Shown here: in pieces, positions 1 through 9,056 of the stretch
Layout of the letters: each line of letters starts with the position of its first letter
Position numbering within the stretch: position 1 is the stretch's first letter
Source: Bacteroidota bacterium
GTDB taxonomy: Bacteria > Bacteroidota > Bacteroidia > UKL13-3
Assembly (NCBI GenBank): GCA_947459075.1
Contig: CANHBJ010000003.1
Span: 1 to 46,056, forward strand
Length of the DNA stretch: 46,056 bases
Reading direction: 5' to 3'
Position numbers and translations under genes: made by a program
The notes under the pieces: model-generated
Told to the model about the DNA's origin: nothing
Databases searched by the model: none
Seen by the model: only the letters and a program-made list of their open reading frames with translations

Positions 1-2
1 GT

Positions 3-857
3 TACTTTATCCAAGTGGTATTGTGCGATCCATTAAACAATTGCACACCACCACGTCAGGTACAAATAGATGTACAAGACACGATATCACCGGTAGTAAG
101 TTTATTGGGTCAAAACCCATTGATAGTAGATGTATACAATCAGAACTACACAGATCCGGGCGTAAATGCGAGCGACAACTATTACTCAGAGAACAGTTTG
201 ATACGTATAGTAGACAACAAGGTGGATGTAAATAAATTGGGCACATATACTATAACTTATACGGTAAGAGATGGCTCGAACAACTCAACCAATGTGGTAA
301 GACAAGTAAATGTGGTAGACCGCGTTGCACCAGTGATAGAGATATTGGGTAGTAATCCATTAGATATGTCACGATTCCATGATTATGTAGAACCGGGTTT
401 CCGTATTACAGATAATTATGAGACAGACGAACAATTGCGTCCTTCAGTGATTATAACAAGTGATTTAGGCAAACGTAATGATACATTATGGGCTGATTTA
501 AGCGGATGGAAATACGTACGTTATAAAGTGATAGATCAAGCTGGTAATGTTTCGGCAACAGTAGAGCGTAATGTTCGTGTATTAGTAACATCATTAGATG
601 AAGTTACAAACTCAACTAGTTTAAGTATTTATCCGAACCCAAATACGGGTAAGTTTAATATTAATACCAAAGAAACAATGATGGGCAAGACAGAGGTTAC
701 TTTATACAATGTATTAGGTGCTAAAGTATATAACGAAAGCATCATTATGAATGGTAAAACAGCTGAGATTGATGCACAAGGATTACCATCGGGTATTTAC
801 TTATTGCAATTAATTAACAATGGCAAGCAATACACACAACGTGTTACGGTGAAGTAA
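3..857 (+). CDS. T9SS-exported Ig-like (DUF5011) protein, 5' truncated
   Basis: This is the C-terminal part of a secreted or cell-surface protein. The frame is open to the window edge, so the GTG at base 15 offered by the ORF track is not a real start. Two tandem Ig-like repeats of the DUF5011/HYR kind are visible. Each follows the pattern 'D..SPVVSLLG.NP...D..Y.DPGV.A.DN', with a 'GTYTITYTVRDGSNN' strand pair closing the first. The last ~75 residues are a Por-secretion type A sorting domain: SIYPNPNTGKFNI, then LYNVLGAKVYNE, then LPSGIYLLQL, ending in QRVTVK. In Bacteroidota this tail sends proteins through the type IX secretion system, where it is cleaved and the protein is released or anchored to lipopolysaccharide. 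The passenger function lies outside the window, and adhesion or a large surface scaffold is only a guess. Confidence 0.85.
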   Translation, partial: YFIQVVLCDPLNNCTPPRQVQIDVQDTISPVVSLLGQNPLIVDVYNQNYTDPGVNASDNYYSENSLIRIVDNKVDVNKLGTYTITYTVRDGSNNSTNVVRQVNVVDRVAPVIEILGSNPLDMSRFHDYVEPGFRITDNYETDEQLRPSVIITSDLGKRNDTLWADLSGWKYVRYKVIDQAGNVSATVERNVRVLVTSLDEVTNSTSLSIYPNPNTGKFNINTKETMMGKTEVTLYNVLGAKVYNESIIMNGKTAEIDAQGLPSGIYLLQLINNGKQYTQRVTVK

Positions 858-887
858 GCATTAATTATAATAAAACTTAATAAAATA

Positions 888-918
888 GCCCATTTCAATA
901 TTGAAACGGGCTTTTTTA
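888..918 (+). terminator. Rho-independent terminator after the T9SS protein
   Basis: The stem gcccatttc/gaaacgggc has one A-C mismatch and the loop AATATT, and is followed directly by six T. It lies 30 bases after the stop of the plus-strand gene. Confidence 0.75.
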
Positions 919-948
919 TTATAAACGTGACATTATAATTTCATAAAA

Positions 949-979
949 AACGCCATCAGTAATTTAAACTGATGGCGTT
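949..979 (-). terminator. Rho-independent terminator of gcvH
   Basis: A perfect 12-bp stem (aacgccatcagt/actgatggcgtt) sits 22 bases after the gcvH stop. Read on the minus strand it is followed by a T-run, so it terminates gcvH. With the hairpin just upstream it insulates two convergent genes. Confidence 0.8.
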
Positions 980-1001
980 TAGGTATTATCTATTAAGAAA
1001 A

Positions 1002-1382
1002 TTAAGCTCCAACTAATGTTTTGTAGTCACTAACGTTCATTAATCCTGAAACCTCTTCTTGGTTAAAGCCTGTTATCTTAACCATCCATCCTTCACCATA
1101 AGCATCACTATTTACTAATTCCGGTGCACTTTCTAATGCGTTATTAAACTCTGTAACAGTACCGCTTAAAGGCGAAAATAAATCAGAAACAGTTTTAACT
1201 GCTTCTACCGTTCCAAAAACATCATGTTGGCCAACTGATTTGCCAATAGTGTTGATGTCAACGTAAACAATGTCACCTAACTCATGTTGAGCAAAGTCTG
1301 TGATTCCAATAAAAGCAGTGTCGCCTTCAATGCGTACCCACTCATGGTCTTTTGTGTACAATAAATTATCAGGAAAATTCAT
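1002..1382 (-). CDS. gcvH: Glycine cleavage system H protein
   Basis: H protein is the lipoyl shuttle of the glycine cleavage complex. Its lipoyl-lysine arm carries the aminomethyl group from P protein (GcvP) to T protein (GcvT), and is then reoxidised by L protein. At 126 residues it has the normal family length. The lipoylation site is [12 protein letters not shown] with the modified lysine at residue 63, and the N-terminal [10 protein letters not shown] block is also typical. The gene stands alone: gcvP and gcvT are not in the window, as is usual in Bacteroidota where gcv genes are scattered. It is divergent from rsmI across 139 bases and has its own terminator. An H-like protein serving lipoate relay is conceivable, but the sequence looks like a normal GcvH. 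Confidence 0.95.
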   Translation of the reverse strand: MNFPDNLLYTKDHEWVRIEGDTAFIGITDFAQHELGDIVYVDINTIGKSVGQHDVFGTVEAVKTVSDLFSPLSGTVTEFNNALESAPELVNSDAYGEGWMVKITGFNQEEVSGLMNVSDYKTLVGA

Positions 1383-1521
1383 AACTAATAGGTTGTTAAT
1401 TTTTGGCTAAATTAAGTGTTGTAGATGAATTAAAAAATAAATGGGTTAAAACTTTTCACAGGTTTTTAGCGCTTTTATGAGCAATGATATAATATTTTGT
1501 GAATGATAGTATATTGCAAGT

Positions 1522-2202
1522 ATGAGCGGTAAACTTTATTTGGTGCCAACGCCAATAGGGAACTTAGAAGATATTACGCTAAGGGCACTTCGTATTTTAA
1601 AGGAGGTAGATGCTATTTTGGCTGAAGACACAAGGCAAAGTATTAAACTATTGAAGCATTATGGAATTGATAAGCAGCTAATACCTTATCACATGCACAA
1701 TGAGCACCGCGAGCTAAGTCGGTTTATTGATATGCTTCAATCTGGTAAAGTTATAGCACTTGTAAGTGACGCAGGTACGCCTGCCATTAGTGATCCTGGT
1801 TTCTTATTGGTACGAGAATGTTTGAGGGAAAAAATATCTGTTGAGTGTTTACCTGGTGCAACAGCTTTTGTACCTGCTTTGGTTAAAAGTGGTTTGCCTT
1901 CCAATAGTTTTTGTTTTGAAGGTTTTTTACCAGACAAGAAAGGTCGTCAAACTAAAATAAGGGAATTAAGTAAAGAAGTACGAACAATTATTTTATATGA
2001 ATCTCCGCACAGATTGGTTAAGTGCTTAAACCAGCTGAAAGAGTTTTTTGGAGGTGATCGACAAGCATCTGTATCAAGAGAACTAACCAAAATGTTTGAA
2101 GAAACACTTAATGGTACAATTGACGAGCTGATAACGTATTACGAAATTAAGCCTCCGAAGGGTGAAATAGTAATGGTAATAAGTGGGTACGAAAAAGAAT
2201 AA
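1522..2202 (+). CDS. rsmI: 16S rRNA (cytidine-2'-O)-methyltransferase RsmI
   Basis: RsmI uses S-adenosylmethionine to methylate the ribose 2'-OH of C1402 in 16S rRNA, in the decoding centre. The tetrapyrrole-methylase fold is clear from the N-terminal LYLVPTPIGNLEDITLRAL block, the AEDTR segment, and the SDAGTPAISDPG loop around residues 80-92. It has 226 residues, which is shorter than the ~280 of the E. coli enzyme; it ends soon after the core domain in 'PPKGEIVMVISG'. The start ATG immediately precedes the conserved block, so it is secure. The gene is convergent with menF with only 3 bases between the stops, and no hairpin is visible there. Confidence 0.95.
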   Translation: MSGKLYLVPTPIGNLEDITLRALRILKEVDAILAEDTRQSIKLLKHYGIDKQLIPYHMHNEHRELSRFIDMLQSGKVIALVSDAGTPAISDPGFLLVRECLREKISVECLPGATAFVPALVKSGLPSNSFCFEGFLPDKKGRQTKIRELSKEVRTIILYESPHRLVKCLNQLKEFFGGDRQASVSRELTKMFEETLNGTIDELITYYEIKPPKGEIVMVISGYEKE

Positions 2203-2205
2203 TTA

Positions 2206-3303
2206 TTATTTAAACAAAGATTTTACTGTGTTTAGCTTTCTTTGAGTTTCTTCCCATTCTTTAATAGGAGAACTTGCCATTGTAATACCTGCTCCTGCAT
2301 ACAATAGTGCATTGTTTCTGAAGAGTTCGGCACATCTTAAATTAACAAATAATTCAAAATTATTACTTGGCCACTGCATACCTATAAAGCCGCTATAAAA
2401 CCTACGTTCCATTTTTTCATTTTCGGCAATAAACAAACTTGCTTCAAACTGAGGCAAACCGCATACTGCAGGAGTTGGATTTAAATCTCCGAGTAATTTA
2501 TGTAGTTTGGTTTTCAATAAATCAGGAGTAATTTTAGCATTGAATACACTGCGTAAGTGGCTTAATTCTCCAGCTGTAATGGTTTCAACATCAGTAAGTG
2601 TATACCTTTTAAAGCCATGTTGTTTTAATATATTACCAATAAAGAATTCAATCATCCCTTGTTCGTCATGTTCTTTATTGGTCCAAGCCGTATTTCCATC
2701 TGCAGGAATTGTTCCAGCTAAAGCAACTGTTTCAATCGTATTGTTTGTAACTGATAATAGTTTTTCTGGGGTAGCTCCAATCCAACAGCCAACATCATTT
2801 ATTTTAAAAAAATAAACTGCAGCATCGGGGTATTTAGTTGCAGCATCAATAAAAAGTTGCGCAGCATCTAATTCTTCTTTAAAATCACTTTGTTCACACC
2901 TAGCGGCAACTACTTTATCAAACTTATCTAATTTTATATTTAAAACAATGTTATCTACATAATCAGTATAGGTAGTTTGATCAGCATAGAAATTTTGATT
3001 CAATTTCTTTTCAAAGAATGAATCAGATGAATTTTGAGTGGCAGGTAATTGGCCGAAAATACAGCTGTTATTCTTGTATACGGCATCACTAATAAAAGTG
3101 TAAGCTTTATCACCTGCACCATATGGCGAGCCAAAAAACAATGGCCTATCTAGAGCTTGTTGATACTCTACTCTTTGCATTTTTGGGGATTCAGAAGCAT
3201 AAAAATAATAAGCGTCATTACTTTTAGGTAATCGCATTGCGGCAAAATTACAGCCTATTTGTTTGGCTTCATTAAACCTTTGGTGGATTAAATCCTCGTT
3301 CAT
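2206..3303 (-). CDS. menF: Isochorismate synthase (MenF/EntC family)
   Basis: It converts chorismate to isochorismate, the committed first step towards menaquinone (or a catecholate siderophore). The chorismate-binding domain fills the C-terminal two thirds. Visible family signatures are FDKVVAAR (with the catalytic-base lysine), GATPEKL, ALAGT, LNPTPAVCGLP, RRFYSGFIG and a final YAGAGI...SSPIKEWEET. The length of 365 fits. Because menD and menB are present elsewhere in the window and no ent genes are seen, MenF is the best reading. Its start overlaps the 3' end of the thioesterase gene by 32 bases, so the two are probably translationally coupled. A chorismate-utilising relative such as PabB is less likely because the isochorismate-synthase C-terminus is intact. 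Confidence 0.9.
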   Translation of the reverse strand: MNEDLIHQRFNEAKQIGCNFAAMRLPKSNDAYYFYASESPKMQRVEYQQALDRPLFFGSPYGAGDKAYTFISDAVYKNNSCIFGQLPATQNSSDSFFEKKLNQNFYADQTTYTDYVDNIVLNIKLDKFDKVVAARCEQSDFKEELDAAQLFIDAATKYPDAAVYFFKINDVGCWIGATPEKLLSVTNNTIETVALAGTIPADGNTAWTNKEHDEQGMIEFFIGNILKQHGFKRYTLTDVETITAGELSHLRSVFNAKITPDLLKTKLHKLLGDLNPTPAVCGLPQFEASLFIAENEKMERRFYSGFIGMQWPSNNFELFVNLRCAELFRNNALLYAGAGITMASSPIKEWEETQRKLNTVKSLFK

Positions 3304-3739
3304 CTTTTTTTATTTCTATGACAGCCATTGTTAGTCGGCTTATGCAATTAAGTTTACCATTTTTATCGGTAATTTTTATTTCCCAAACATGTGTTGTTCT
3401 TCCTAAGTGAATGGGCCTGGCAGTACCAAATACATAACCATTCCCTTCGTGTGCACTTCGAACATGATTTGCATTAATATCTAATCCAACGGCAACAAAT
3501 TTTGTTCTATCTACAGCAAGGTTGGCGGCCAAACTACCTACTGTTTCGGCTAATACGCAATAGGCACCTCCATTTACAATTCTTAATGGCTGAACTGTTC
3601 TATGGTCTATTGGCATGCGGGCAGTTAAATAGTCTTCGCCAAAATCTATAAACTCAATACCAATGTATTCAGACATGGTATTTTCATTTCGTTTATTAAT
3701 CTCATGAAGGGTTACACCTTCCATGTTTACAAAAGCCAT
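3272..3739 (-). CDS. Hotdog-fold acyl-CoA thioesterase, possible DHNA-CoA hydrolase (MenI)
   Basis: This 155-residue hotdog thioesterase belongs to the PaaI/ComA/MenI branch. The central helix RIVNGGAYCVLAETVGSLAA around residues 53-72 corresponds to the family's 'HGG..VLAE..GS' motif, and the catalytic-type Glu is present (E65). The usual His of HGG is Asn here (N56). Strands GLDINANHVRSAHEG and FGTARPIHLGRTTHVWEIKI are standard. It overlaps menF and lies upstream of it. This fits the missing menaquinone step, hydrolysis of 1,4-dihydroxy-2-naphthoyl-CoA, since MenB acts just before that step. The pathway role is inferred from position. Another acyl-CoA substrate is possible. A start at M22 (MSEYIG) is an alternative. 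Confidence 0.75.
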   Translation of the reverse strand: MAFVNMEGVTLHEINKRNENTMSEYIGIEFIDFGEDYLTARMPIDHRTVQPLRIVNGGAYCVLAETVGSLAANLAVDRTKFVAVGLDINANHVRSAHEGNGYVFGTARPIHLGRTTHVWEIKITDKNGKLNCISRLTMAVIEIKKDERGFNPPKV

Positions 3740-4061
3740 TTTATTAATTTTGATACAAATTAAGTCATTAATAAGGTAAGTGCTTAACGATTTTAGTAAA
3801 AAGATAATTATGATCGGATATTTTGGTATAAATCAACCTTCACTACTTTAAAACCATTTAATGGTTCCGTTAAATAGTTCAACTTTAGTGTTTTAATAGG
3901 GGTAGTTATTTTAATGATAACTTCACTTGGGCAATTTTATCTTATGCATAGATAACCAAATGTTTAAGTCGTTCTTTAGTTTATTAGCAATAAATAATTG
4001 TGTTGATATTAGGAATTACTGATGTTAATTTTTGTTTATGTAGTTATGGTTAAAGTATTAT
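3740..4061. other. 322-bp AT-rich intergenic region
   Basis: It lies between the PAS protein's stop and the thioesterase start. It holds a small hairpin (AACCATTTAATGGTT, near 3850) and, close to the thioesterase start on the minus strand, a TTAATTTG box resembling the Bacteroidota -7 element. I looked for the remains of a kinase domain continuing from the PAS gene and saw none. No RNA gene was recognised. Confidence 0.5.
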
Positions 4062-6152
4062 CTACTTCAATTTGATTACCCTAGCTACCACATTTGATCT
4101 AAGGTAAACACCATCTTTAAAAATAAGTTGAACGTTTTGACCCAACCAAATGGTTTTTTTATCCTTTGTTAAAATTGGAAATTCTAGATAAGTAAGTTTT
4201 GTTTTTTCCGTTCTTTGTTTGGAATAGAATGCAATTACTTGTTCTTTATAGTCTTCTCTTATCAATTCTACATATTTTAGCTTGGTAAGTTCTTCCAATG
4301 AGTATCCAGTAAGGTTTAATCCTGCTTGGTTTGAGTATGTGAAATAACCATCAGGATTTGTTTGGTAAAATAAATCTATTGCAGTTTCAATAAAAGTTCT
4401 GAAATTTTCTTCCCTTGCAATAAGTAATTCCTCGTTCATCTTTTTATGGTGGATGTCAATAATTGAGCCTACCATTTTTAATGGTTTTCCTTTTCTGTCT
4501 ATAATTGTTTGACCGCTCGCCAAAAACCATTTATAACTTCCATTTTTTGTCTTTAATCGGTACTCCAACATATATGGCTCATTATCTTCAGAATGTCTTT
4601 TAATGGTATTTTCAAAGCGTTCCATATCGTCTGGATGTAAGTTTTTTAGAAATGCGTCATAAGATGCAACTATTTCCTGATCATCATATCCAAGTAAATC
4701 ATAATACCTCGGGCTCCACCAAACAATACCTTCCTCAGTATTAACCCATTCCCAAACTCCTGCAGCAGTTCTTTTAAATGCAAGGTCGTACCTTATTTCA
4801 CTATCTAATAATTTTATTTCAGCTAGTTTGCGTGCTGTTATATCGGTTACAATTCCTTCAAAAAAAGTAATTTGGCCATCAATATTTTTTTTGATAAATG
4901 TTCGCTCCTCAACCCACACCCAATTATTGTTTTTATTTTTAATTCTGTATTCTGAACTTAATTGATTTGTTTGGTAAGAAGTGGCTATAAAAATTTTATC
5001 TGATACACTACTTTGATCTTCTTCAGAAATTAAGTTGTTGTATGAAAAACCCTCTTTAGTTAACTCAACTGATGTATATCCAAGAATCTGAGAGACATTG
5101 TTTGAAACATAAAGTATACTTCTTTCTTTATTGGGTAACCATTTGAAGAGGACAGAAGGGCTATTGGCAATAATTGTTTCGGCTGTTTGCTGATTTTCTT
5201 CTTGTATTTTCTTTTCAGTGATGTTTTGCGCAACGCCTAAATATCCATTAATTCTTCCGTCTTCATCCTTAATGTTATTAATAGTTAGTAATACGGTTAA
5301 ACGTTGCTTACTTTTAGTAATGTATGTCCATTCTCTTATGTTTGTTAAGCCTATCCTGTTTTTAAAAATAAAGGTTTCAAAACCGGGTTTTAAATTTACG
5401 TTATATTTAATGTTTAATTCTTCAGTTCTTTGTTCAACTTCTTTTTTGTCGTGAAATATTATTGGTGTCGATTTGCCAAGCAAATCTTCAGCTTTATATT
5501 CTAACATTTGTTCGGCACCTTTATTGAATTCAATAATAATCCCTTCCGCATTAACAGCAATTATGGCATAATTTGTACTATCAAGAACTTGACGCTGGAA
5601 AACTCTTGTTTCTAGCAGTTTTGCATTTAGGCTTACTTTTTCCGCAATTTCGGCATGTAATGATTCAGCTGAATTAAGCATAGATTTTACAGAATTATAC
5701 CCATATATACTAAATAAAGTTAATGCGATACCTCTCGAGAAAGTAACGGCCATGGGTTGCTCTTGTATTAAACCAGTTAGCATACCAGTAACTATACTTA
5801 AGCCAATGAGTAATGCTTGATATTTTTTGTTTATTACCAAAAATAAAATTTGAAAAATAATCATCAAATGAAATAACCAATTGGGAGCATCCTGGCCTAT
5901 ACTTTGGGTAAATGCAAGTGATAGTATTATTATTGATAGAATAATTAATATCCCAGATTCTGGGTTTTCAGATTTGATAAATTGGTTGGCTGAAAAGTAA
6001 AATAATGTGCTTACCAAACCACAAAATAGAATAGCCCAATAGTAATTGGTAGCGTATACAATATTTATTACAGAAAATACTAATAAAAAAGAAATTACAA
6101 TATTATTTTGCTTTAGGTATAAAGTAAGCTTTAATCTCTTGTTCTGTGGCAT
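4062..6152 (-). CDS. Membrane protein with four PAS domains and no output domain
   Basis: This 696-residue sensor-like protein starts with about five or six membrane helices (residues ~15-155). A short linker (MLNSAESLHAEIAEKV) leads into four consecutive PAS/PAC units at roughly 185-315, 322-440, 448-570 and 580-696. PAC ends are visible as GYLGVAQNITEKK, FFEGIVTDITARK and MVGSIIDIHHKK; the third unit has the PAS_3 signature WSPRYYDLLGYDDQE. The protein stops within the fourth PAC (NVVARVIKLK), exactly where a histidine kinase, GGDEF or other effector would normally follow. The next 322 bases show no remnant. It is divergent from the histidine phosphatase gene. It may signal through partners, or may be a kinase that lost its output. 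Ligand is unknown. Confidence 0.85.
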   Translation of the reverse strand: MPQNKRLKLTLYLKQNNIVISFLLVFSVINIVYATNYYWAILFCGLVSTLFYFSANQFIKSENPESGILIILSIIILSLAFTQSIGQDAPNWLFHLMIIFQILFLVINKKYQALLIGLSIVTGMLTGLIQEQPMAVTFSRGIALTLFSIYGYNSVKSMLNSAESLHAEIAEKVSLNAKLLETRVFQRQVLDSTNYAIIAVNAEGIIIEFNKGAEQMLEYKAEDLLGKSTPIIFHDKKEVEQRTEELNIKYNVNLKPGFETFIFKNRIGLTNIREWTYITKSKQRLTVLLTINNIKDEDGRINGYLGVAQNITEKKIQEENQQTAETIIANSPSVLFKWLPNKERSILYVSNNVSQILGYTSVELTKEGFSYNNLISEEDQSSVSDKIFIATSYQTNQLSSEYRIKNKNNNWVWVEERTFIKKNIDGQITFFEGIVTDITARKLAEIKLLDSEIRYDLAFKRTAAGVWEWVNTEEGIVWWSPRYYDLLGYDDQEIVASYDAFLKNLHPDDMERFENTIKRHSEDNEPYMLEYRLKTKNGSYKWFLASGQTIIDRKGKPLKMVGSIIDIHHKKMNEELLIAREENFRTFIETAIDLFYQTNPDGYFTYSNQAGLNLTGYSLEELTKLKYVELIREDYKEQVIAFYSKQRTEKTKLTYLEFPILTKDKKTIWLGQNVQLIFKDGVYLRSNVVARVIKLK

Positions 6153-6224
6153 CCTTACGCTTAAATATTTTTTGTGAATTTAAGCATATTTAATTAAATA
6201 AAAATCTGCAACTTTGTTTTACTC

Positions 6225-6836
6225 ATGGTCACAAAACAACTTTTTATTGTACGTCATGGCGAAACAGATTTTAATCGTCAGAATATAGTACAAGGTAGCG
6301 GTGTTGATAAGGAACTTAACGCATTAGGTCGCCTGCAAGCACAAAAATTTTACGAATATTACCATAAAATCCCTTTCCAACACATCTTCACCTCATCTTT
6401 AATACGCACTCATCAAAGTGTTGAGGCTTTTATTAATAATGGCATTAAGCATTCTGTAATCCCAGAATTAAATGAAATTAGTTGGGGCGACTTTGAAGGT
6501 AAGCAACAAACTCCCGAACAAAAAGCAATTTATTGGGAAACCGTACAAATGTGGAATAACGGGTTTTTACAAGCTAAAATAACAAACGGAGAAAGTCCTC
6601 TCGAGATGCAAGAGCGGCAAAAAATTGCATTAAATCAAATAATCAATACTGAAGAAGAGGTATTACTAATTTGTATGCACGGTCGAGCTATGAAAAGTTT
6701 CTTATGTTTGATGTTAGGTGAGTCATTAACTAAAATGGAACAATTTCAGCATACTAATTTATGTTTGTATCATTTGCAATATGATGGTACAAAATTCGAA
6801 TTATTAAAGTCTAACGATATTACTCACCTAAAGTAA
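6225..6836 (+). CDS. Histidine phosphatase family protein (phosphoglycerate-mutase-like)
   Basis: This 203-residue cytoplasmic phosphatase of the RHG superfamily has the phospho-accepting motif LFIVRHGETDFN at its N-terminus. The arginine motif follows (TSSLIRTHQSVEAF), then the Glu segment (NEISWGDFEGK) and the second histidine in LICMHGRAMKSFLC. These residues fit an active 2H phosphatase of the GpmB/CobC/PhoE type. The true substrate cannot be read from sequence, and I see no cobalamin genes next to it to support CobC. It is followed 16 bases later by the prolyl oligopeptidase gene and could share its promoter. Confidence 0.85.
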   Translation: MVTKQLFIVRHGETDFNRQNIVQGSGVDKELNALGRLQAQKFYEYYHKIPFQHIFTSSLIRTHQSVEAFINNGIKHSVIPELNEISWGDFEGKQQTPEQKAIYWETVQMWNNGFLQAKITNGESPLEMQERQKIALNQIINTEEEVLLICMHGRAMKSFLCLMLGESLTKMEQFQHTNLCLYHLQYDGTKFELLKSNDITHLK

Positions 6837-6852
6837 ATTTACAATATCACTT

Positions 6853-8976
6853 ATGAAAAAAATTACCCTAATATTGGCTATTTCCTTTGTTAATATTGGA
6901 AATAAACTTACTGCGCAAAATAAAATGATAAATAATATATACCCTGAAACTAAAAAGGGAAACGTAGTTGATGATTACTTCGGTACTAAAATTAGCGACC
7001 CCTACCAATGGCTTGAAAATGATACTGCTATTGATGTGATTAGTTGGGTTGATGAGCAAAATAAAACAACTCAAAATTACTTATCGCAAATTCCTTTTAA
7101 AGATAAATTAAAATCAAGATTAACAGAAATATGGAATTATCCTAAATATGGTTCTCCATTTAAAGATGGTGATTATTATTATTTCTTTAAAAATGATGGA
7201 CTTCAAAATCAAAGTATACTGTATCGCCAAAAAGGGATAAGTGGTACAACTGAAATTTTTCTTGATCCAAATAAGCTAAGTGCTGATGGAACTGCATCAT
7301 TGGCTAGCTTAACATTTAGTAAAGACCATAATTTTTGTGCTGTAGGTATTGCTCAAAGCGGTAGCGATTGGAACGAGATTTTTGTTATGGATGTATCAAC
7401 TAAACAAAAAACTAGCGATGATATTAAATGGGTTAAATTTAGTGGTGCTACTTGGCACAAAAATGGGTTTTATTATAGCCGTTATGATGAGCCAACAAAG
7501 GGTAAAGAATTTAGTAACGCCAACGAATACATGAAAATTTATTATCATGAGTTAGGGACATCACAACAAGATGATAAACTGATTTATGAAGACAAGGCAC
7601 ATCCTTTACGTTATTTTAATGCCAGTGTAACCGAAGATGAAAGGTATTTATTTATAAATGTAAGTGAAGGAACTAGTGGCTCGGAAATTTTGGTGCGCGA
7701 CTTAACTCAACCAAATTCTAAATTCATTACTTTGTTTAATGGGTTTGATAACAACTATAATGTTGTTGATAATATTGGCGATAGAATTTTAGCTTTAACC
7801 GATTTCAGTGCTCCACGTTATCGTTTGGTTTTGGTTGACCCATTAAATTCTGATGCAAAAAACTGGAAAGATATTATTCCTCAAGGAACTGATTTATTAG
7901 AGGGTGTTTCAACTTGTGGAGGTAAATTATTTGCTACTTATTTAAAAGATGCAAGTACACGTTTGTATAGTTATGATATGAACGGACAAAATAAAAAAGA
8001 AATAATACTTCCGGGTATCGGAACTGCGAGTGGAATAAGCGGTAAAAAAGATGATAAAGAAGCATTTTATACCTTTACTTCATTTACAAATCCTGGAGAA
8101 ATTTATCGTTATGAGTTAAGCACTGGTAAATCTGAATTATTCAGGAAAACAGAAGTAAAGTTTAATGCCAATGATTTTGAAACTAAACAGGTGTTTTACC
8201 CATCAAAAGATGGAACTAAAGTACCTATGTTTATTATGCATAAAAAGGGTTTGAAATTGGATGGAAATAACCCAACATTACTTTATGCATATGGAGGATT
8301 TAATATTTCGTTAACACCATCTTTTAGTGTTTCGCGAATTATGTTTTTAGAAAATGGTGGAGTGTATGCCATAGCTAATTTACGTGGTGGAGGGGAGTAT
8401 GGCGAAGATTGGCACAAAGCAGGTATGTTAGAGAAAAAACAAAATGTATTTGATGATTTTATTGCAGCAGCAGAGTTTTTAATTAAAGAGAAATATACTT
8501 CATCTGATAAACTAGCCATTCATGGTGGTAGTAATGGTGGGTTATTGGTTGGTGCATGTATGACACAAAGACCCGAGTTGTTTAAAGTGGCCTTGCCCGC
8601 TGTTGGTGTATTGGATATGTTAAAATACCATAAGTATACTATTGGTTGGGGTTGGGCAGTGGAATATGGTAGTAGTGATAAAAAAGAACAGTTTGATTAT
8701 TTAATAAAATACTCGCCATTACACAATGTGAAGGCAGCTGTTAATTACCCAGCAACCATGATTATGACTGCAGATCATGACGACCGAGTAGTGCCAGCAC
8801 ATAGTTTTAAATTCGCAGCAGAATTGCAAAGCAAACAGCTACCAACAGGAAATTCTGTATTAATTAGAATTGATAAAAAAGCGGGACACGGTGCAGGTAA
8901 ACCAACCACTAAATTAATTGAAGACGCCACAGACATGTATAGTTTTATATTTTGGAATTTGGGTATAAAGCTATAA
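6853..8976 (+). CDS. Secreted prolyl oligopeptidase (S9A)
   Basis: This serine peptidase cuts after proline in short peptides. A signal peptide is present (MKKITLILAISFVNIGNKLTAQ), so the protein acts in the periplasm or outside, unlike the cytosolic mammalian enzyme. It has 707 residues, the normal length. The N-terminal YPETKKGNVVDDYFG...DPYQWLEN block is the family hallmark, followed by a seven-bladed propeller and the alpha/beta hydrolase domain. Catalytic elements are GGSNGG (Ser560), DHDDRV (the Asp at about 641-644) and GHGAGKP (His679), which nearly match the pig enzyme numbering 554/641/680. The gene ends in a strong terminator shared with the convergent gene. Confidence 0.93.
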   Translation: MKKITLILAISFVNIGNKLTAQNKMINNIYPETKKGNVVDDYFGTKISDPYQWLENDTAIDVISWVDEQNKTTQNYLSQIPFKDKLKSRLTEIWNYPKYGSPFKDGDYYYFFKNDGLQNQSILYRQKGISGTTEIFLDPNKLSADGTASLASLTFSKDHNFCAVGIAQSGSDWNEIFVMDVSTKQKTSDDIKWVKFSGATWHKNGFYYSRYDEPTKGKEFSNANEYMKIYYHELGTSQQDDKLIYEDKAHPLRYFNASVTEDERYLFINVSEGTSGSEILVRDLTQPNSKFITLFNGFDNNYNVVDNIGDRILALTDFSAPRYRLVLVDPLNSDAKNWKDIIPQGTDLLEGVSTCGGKLFATYLKDASTRLYSYDMNGQNKKEIILPGIGTASGISGKKDDKEAFYTFTSFTNPGEIYRYELSTGKSELFRKTEVKFNANDFETKQVFYPSKDGTKVPMFIMHKKGLKLDGNNPTLLYAYGGFNISLTPSFSVSRIMFLENGGVYAIANLRGGGEYGEDWHKAGMLEKKQNVFDDFIAAAEFLIKEKYTSSDKLAIHGGSNGGLLVGACMTQRPELFKVALPAVGVLDMLKYHKYTIGWGWAVEYGSSDKKEQFDYLIKYSPLHNVKAAVNYPATMIMTADHDDRVVPAHSFKFAAELQSKQLPTGNSVLIRIDKKAGHGAGKPTTKLIEDATDMYSFIFWNLGIKL

Positions 8977-9000
8977 ATAGTAGTATGTTTATTTACTAAA

Positions 9001-9033
9001 AATGCCCAATCAGAATTAAACTGATTGGGCATT
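9001..9033. terminator. Bidirectional terminator
   Basis: A perfect 13-bp stem (aatgcccaatcag/ctgattgggcatt) with loop AATTAAA lies between the convergent prolyl oligopeptidase and the minus-strand secreted protein gene. A T-run follows on the minus strand (atttttagt) and a weaker one on the plus strand (ctcgttttga). Confidence 0.8.
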
Positions 9034-9056
9034 CTCGTTTTGATATTTACGTAGGT

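Noticed and set aside
15-857. The GTG at base 15 as the true start of the first gene
   Set aside because: The frame is open to the window edge and the first Ig-like repeat is incomplete, so the gene simply begins outside the window.
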